64,000 nt of DNA from Helopsaltes ochotensis (Eukaryota; Chordata; Aves; Passeriformes; Locustellidae), in contig VXBM01000144.1 of the NCBI GenBank assembly GCA_013400155.1, positions 219,088-283,087 on the forward strand, written 5' to 3'. The notes under the pieces were generated by a model, which was not told where the DNA came from, made no database searches, and saw only the letters and a program-made list of their open reading frames with translations. A program made the position numbers and the translations under genes. Of the stretch, positions 62,556 to 64,000 are shown piece after piece. Positions within the stretch are counted from its first letter, which is position 1. The number at the start of each line of letters is the position of its first letter.

Positions 62556-64000
62556 GTAAGAGAAACATTGTTTCACTATTTAGAACCCAAAAGGTGGAGC
62601 TAATCCCATCTCTTATGTTTCGTTTTGTGAAATACATAAAATATGCATCAGATGATGTAAATTCATTTCATTCTGGTTTTGCTGTTCAGAACGGTTTTAT
62701 AAAATACTGTAATATGCCTTCTAATTAAAAATGTCTCATTTGCTGCACTAAATCGCTCCGTTATAAATACTTTATTTTGGTTTAAAATGTACATGGAAAG
62801 TAGGCCACAACCTTCAATAGCAAAGCATGACATGTTTCTAAGGATGTCAGGAGCATATTTAATTAAATGTTAATGACTTGCTCTTACTTGTGTTAGTGGG
62901 TGGGAAAGTAGCTACATGTTATTACCCCTGTAGAGGGAATTTTATGTATAATGTTGCCTAAAATTGTGTGTGGTATGGGGGATAAGTGTCCTTATCAGTA
63001 TTCAGAAACCATTTTCTTTGCATTACTGAAATCACCTTTCGCTCTTTTATGTCATTTTAAACACAGTATCATTTACACTAATGTCCTTAAGTAAATTTCC
63101 TACTAAATTTAAACTTTTTTCTGTGACCTTTATGCAGACAGTCCTGATAGAAGGCAGTAATACAAAAGATGTATTTCATTTTAATCTTGCTAAAGAGCAA
63201 ATGAACATAGCGCTATTAAGCAATTAGAGCTGATGTATTTATTAACCAAGTAATGCTTAGAGATGGAAGATGGCTTTCAGGGTGATGCAATAGTCATCGG
63301 TACAGTCTGAGCAATTTTTTTTTTTTAACAAAGACATAAAACAGCCAAGCAACCCTGACAAACCATTTTGTTTAATCTCTTTTCAAATGAAAAGCTCTTA
63401 AGCAGGCCACTTGTCTTAACTGCTTGAAACCATAAAAAGAGAGAATTGCCACCAATAAATTAGCATATTTTTTACTCCATCACCAAATGCTGGTCAATGT
63501 GGCTTGGCACTGCTTTGGTGTTTGGGACTTCACCCTTAAGTGACCACTTTGGCCCTTATTTGACCCTCTGCCCTTTTTAGCTGGCCACTTGATAAGGTAA
63601 CTTAAGGGTTCTCTCTCTTCACTGCCCCCTCCCCTTCACAATTGCAAGTAGCCCTAACCTATAAATCATTGAAAGGGCCCTATCAAGTGACAAATTAAGA
63701 TGCCCTCCTCCTAATTAATGGTCATCAATGTCTTTAATTATCTAATCCTATTGAGAGTAGTTAATAGTTAATCAGGCAGCCAGTTCTTCATGCAGGTCAT
63801 CTCTGCGTGAGTGCTAGAAGTTTCTCAACTAGAGGTATCCTCTTCAGAAGCCACTTAAAGGCAAATACATGAAGGAGGGCTTTTTTTCCCGAAGACAATT
63901 CCTTTATAACATTTGTCACTTTCCAGAGAATGCAGTTAGAGAAACCAGGCATTGTGAGGTATTAAAGCATTTGGGCAACTGCTTTTGAACAGTACAGTAG
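62556..64000 (+). other. ELP4: ELP4 intron 9 (5' part)
   Basis: The intron continues beyond the window. Its counterpart in mammals contains several long-range PAX6 enhancers. The part visible here has no recognised repeats. From about 63360 it becomes a compositionally complex, motif-dense stretch, listed separately. Confidence 0.9.
63360..63880. promoter_or_regulatory. Candidate enhancer with NK2-type and homeodomain sites
   Basis: Four exact TNAAGTG/CACTTNA motifs, the NK2 homeodomain core, lie at 63536-63542, 63586-63592, 63683-63689 and 63852-63858. The 10-bp arms ACCCTTAAGT (63532-63541) and ACTTAAGGGT (63600-63609) form a perfect inverted repeat. Several TAAT-core sites follow at 63711-63775 (TAATTAATGG, TTTAATTATC, TAATCC, TTAATCA). 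Repeats and open frames are absent. It resembles a deeply conserved vertebrate enhancer, and its position fits the PAX6 regulatory domain, but conservation has not been tested. Confidence 0.45.

Noticed and set aside
1..64000. Prokaryotic features, CRISPR arrays, operons, tRNA or rRNA genes
   Set aside because: None was seen; the sequence is vertebrate gene and intron DNA.

Overview
The window is vertebrate nuclear DNA, almost certainly from a bird. It holds one multi-exon gene with consensus GT-AG introns, CR1 LINE copies of avian type, and a solitary retroviral LTR resembling an ERVL-like family I know from songbirds. A passerine is therefore likely, but this is inference. Most open reading frames in the window are chance frames in AT-rich intron sequence.

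The single confidently identified gene is ELP4 (Elongator complex protein 4) on the + strand. Nine coding exons can be placed, and all their phases agree: 1925-2024 (5' end lost in an assembly gap), 7330-7365, 15701-15822, 27904-28035, 32403-32542, 40624-40708, 45517-45705, 59631-59739 and 62449-62555. Together they give 1020 nt (340 codons) of continuous frame. The first roughly 40 codons fall in the 333-base N gap (1592-1924). The last coding exon (about 40 codons) lies beyond the right edge.

Layout: 1-1591 is the 5' flank, where conserved vertebrate synteny predicts the divergent neighbour IMMP1L, although no IMMP1L coding exon could be read here. About 1510-2400 is the GC-rich promoter region broken by the gap. 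From 2025 onward the window is ELP4 exons and introns. Mobile elements are an old minus-strand CR1 (about 3525-4080), a clear plus-strand CR1 3' end (about 18645-19516), a solo LTR (about 37527-38160), a possible MIR/L3-like relic (about 53765-53910), and simple repeats including a 67-base T run.

In vertebrates ELP4 lies next to PAX6, and its 3' introns carry long-range PAX6 enhancers. Part 2 therefore concentrates on motif-dense intronic stretches that look like cis-regulatory DNA. These include paired K50-homeodomain sites (30.8 kb), a perfect RFX X-box (41.7 kb), a CpG-rich island (47.2-47.5 kb), a CTCF-like site (52.6 kb), a near-perfect MARE/CRE palindrome (57.16 kb), a pre-miRNA-sized hairpin (60.4 kb) and a cluster of NK2-type sites (63.5-63.9 kb). 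There is also an exon-like antisense open frame with splice signals (23955-24122) that I cannot assign to any gene. All of these need comparative or functional data to confirm; no conservation was computed here.
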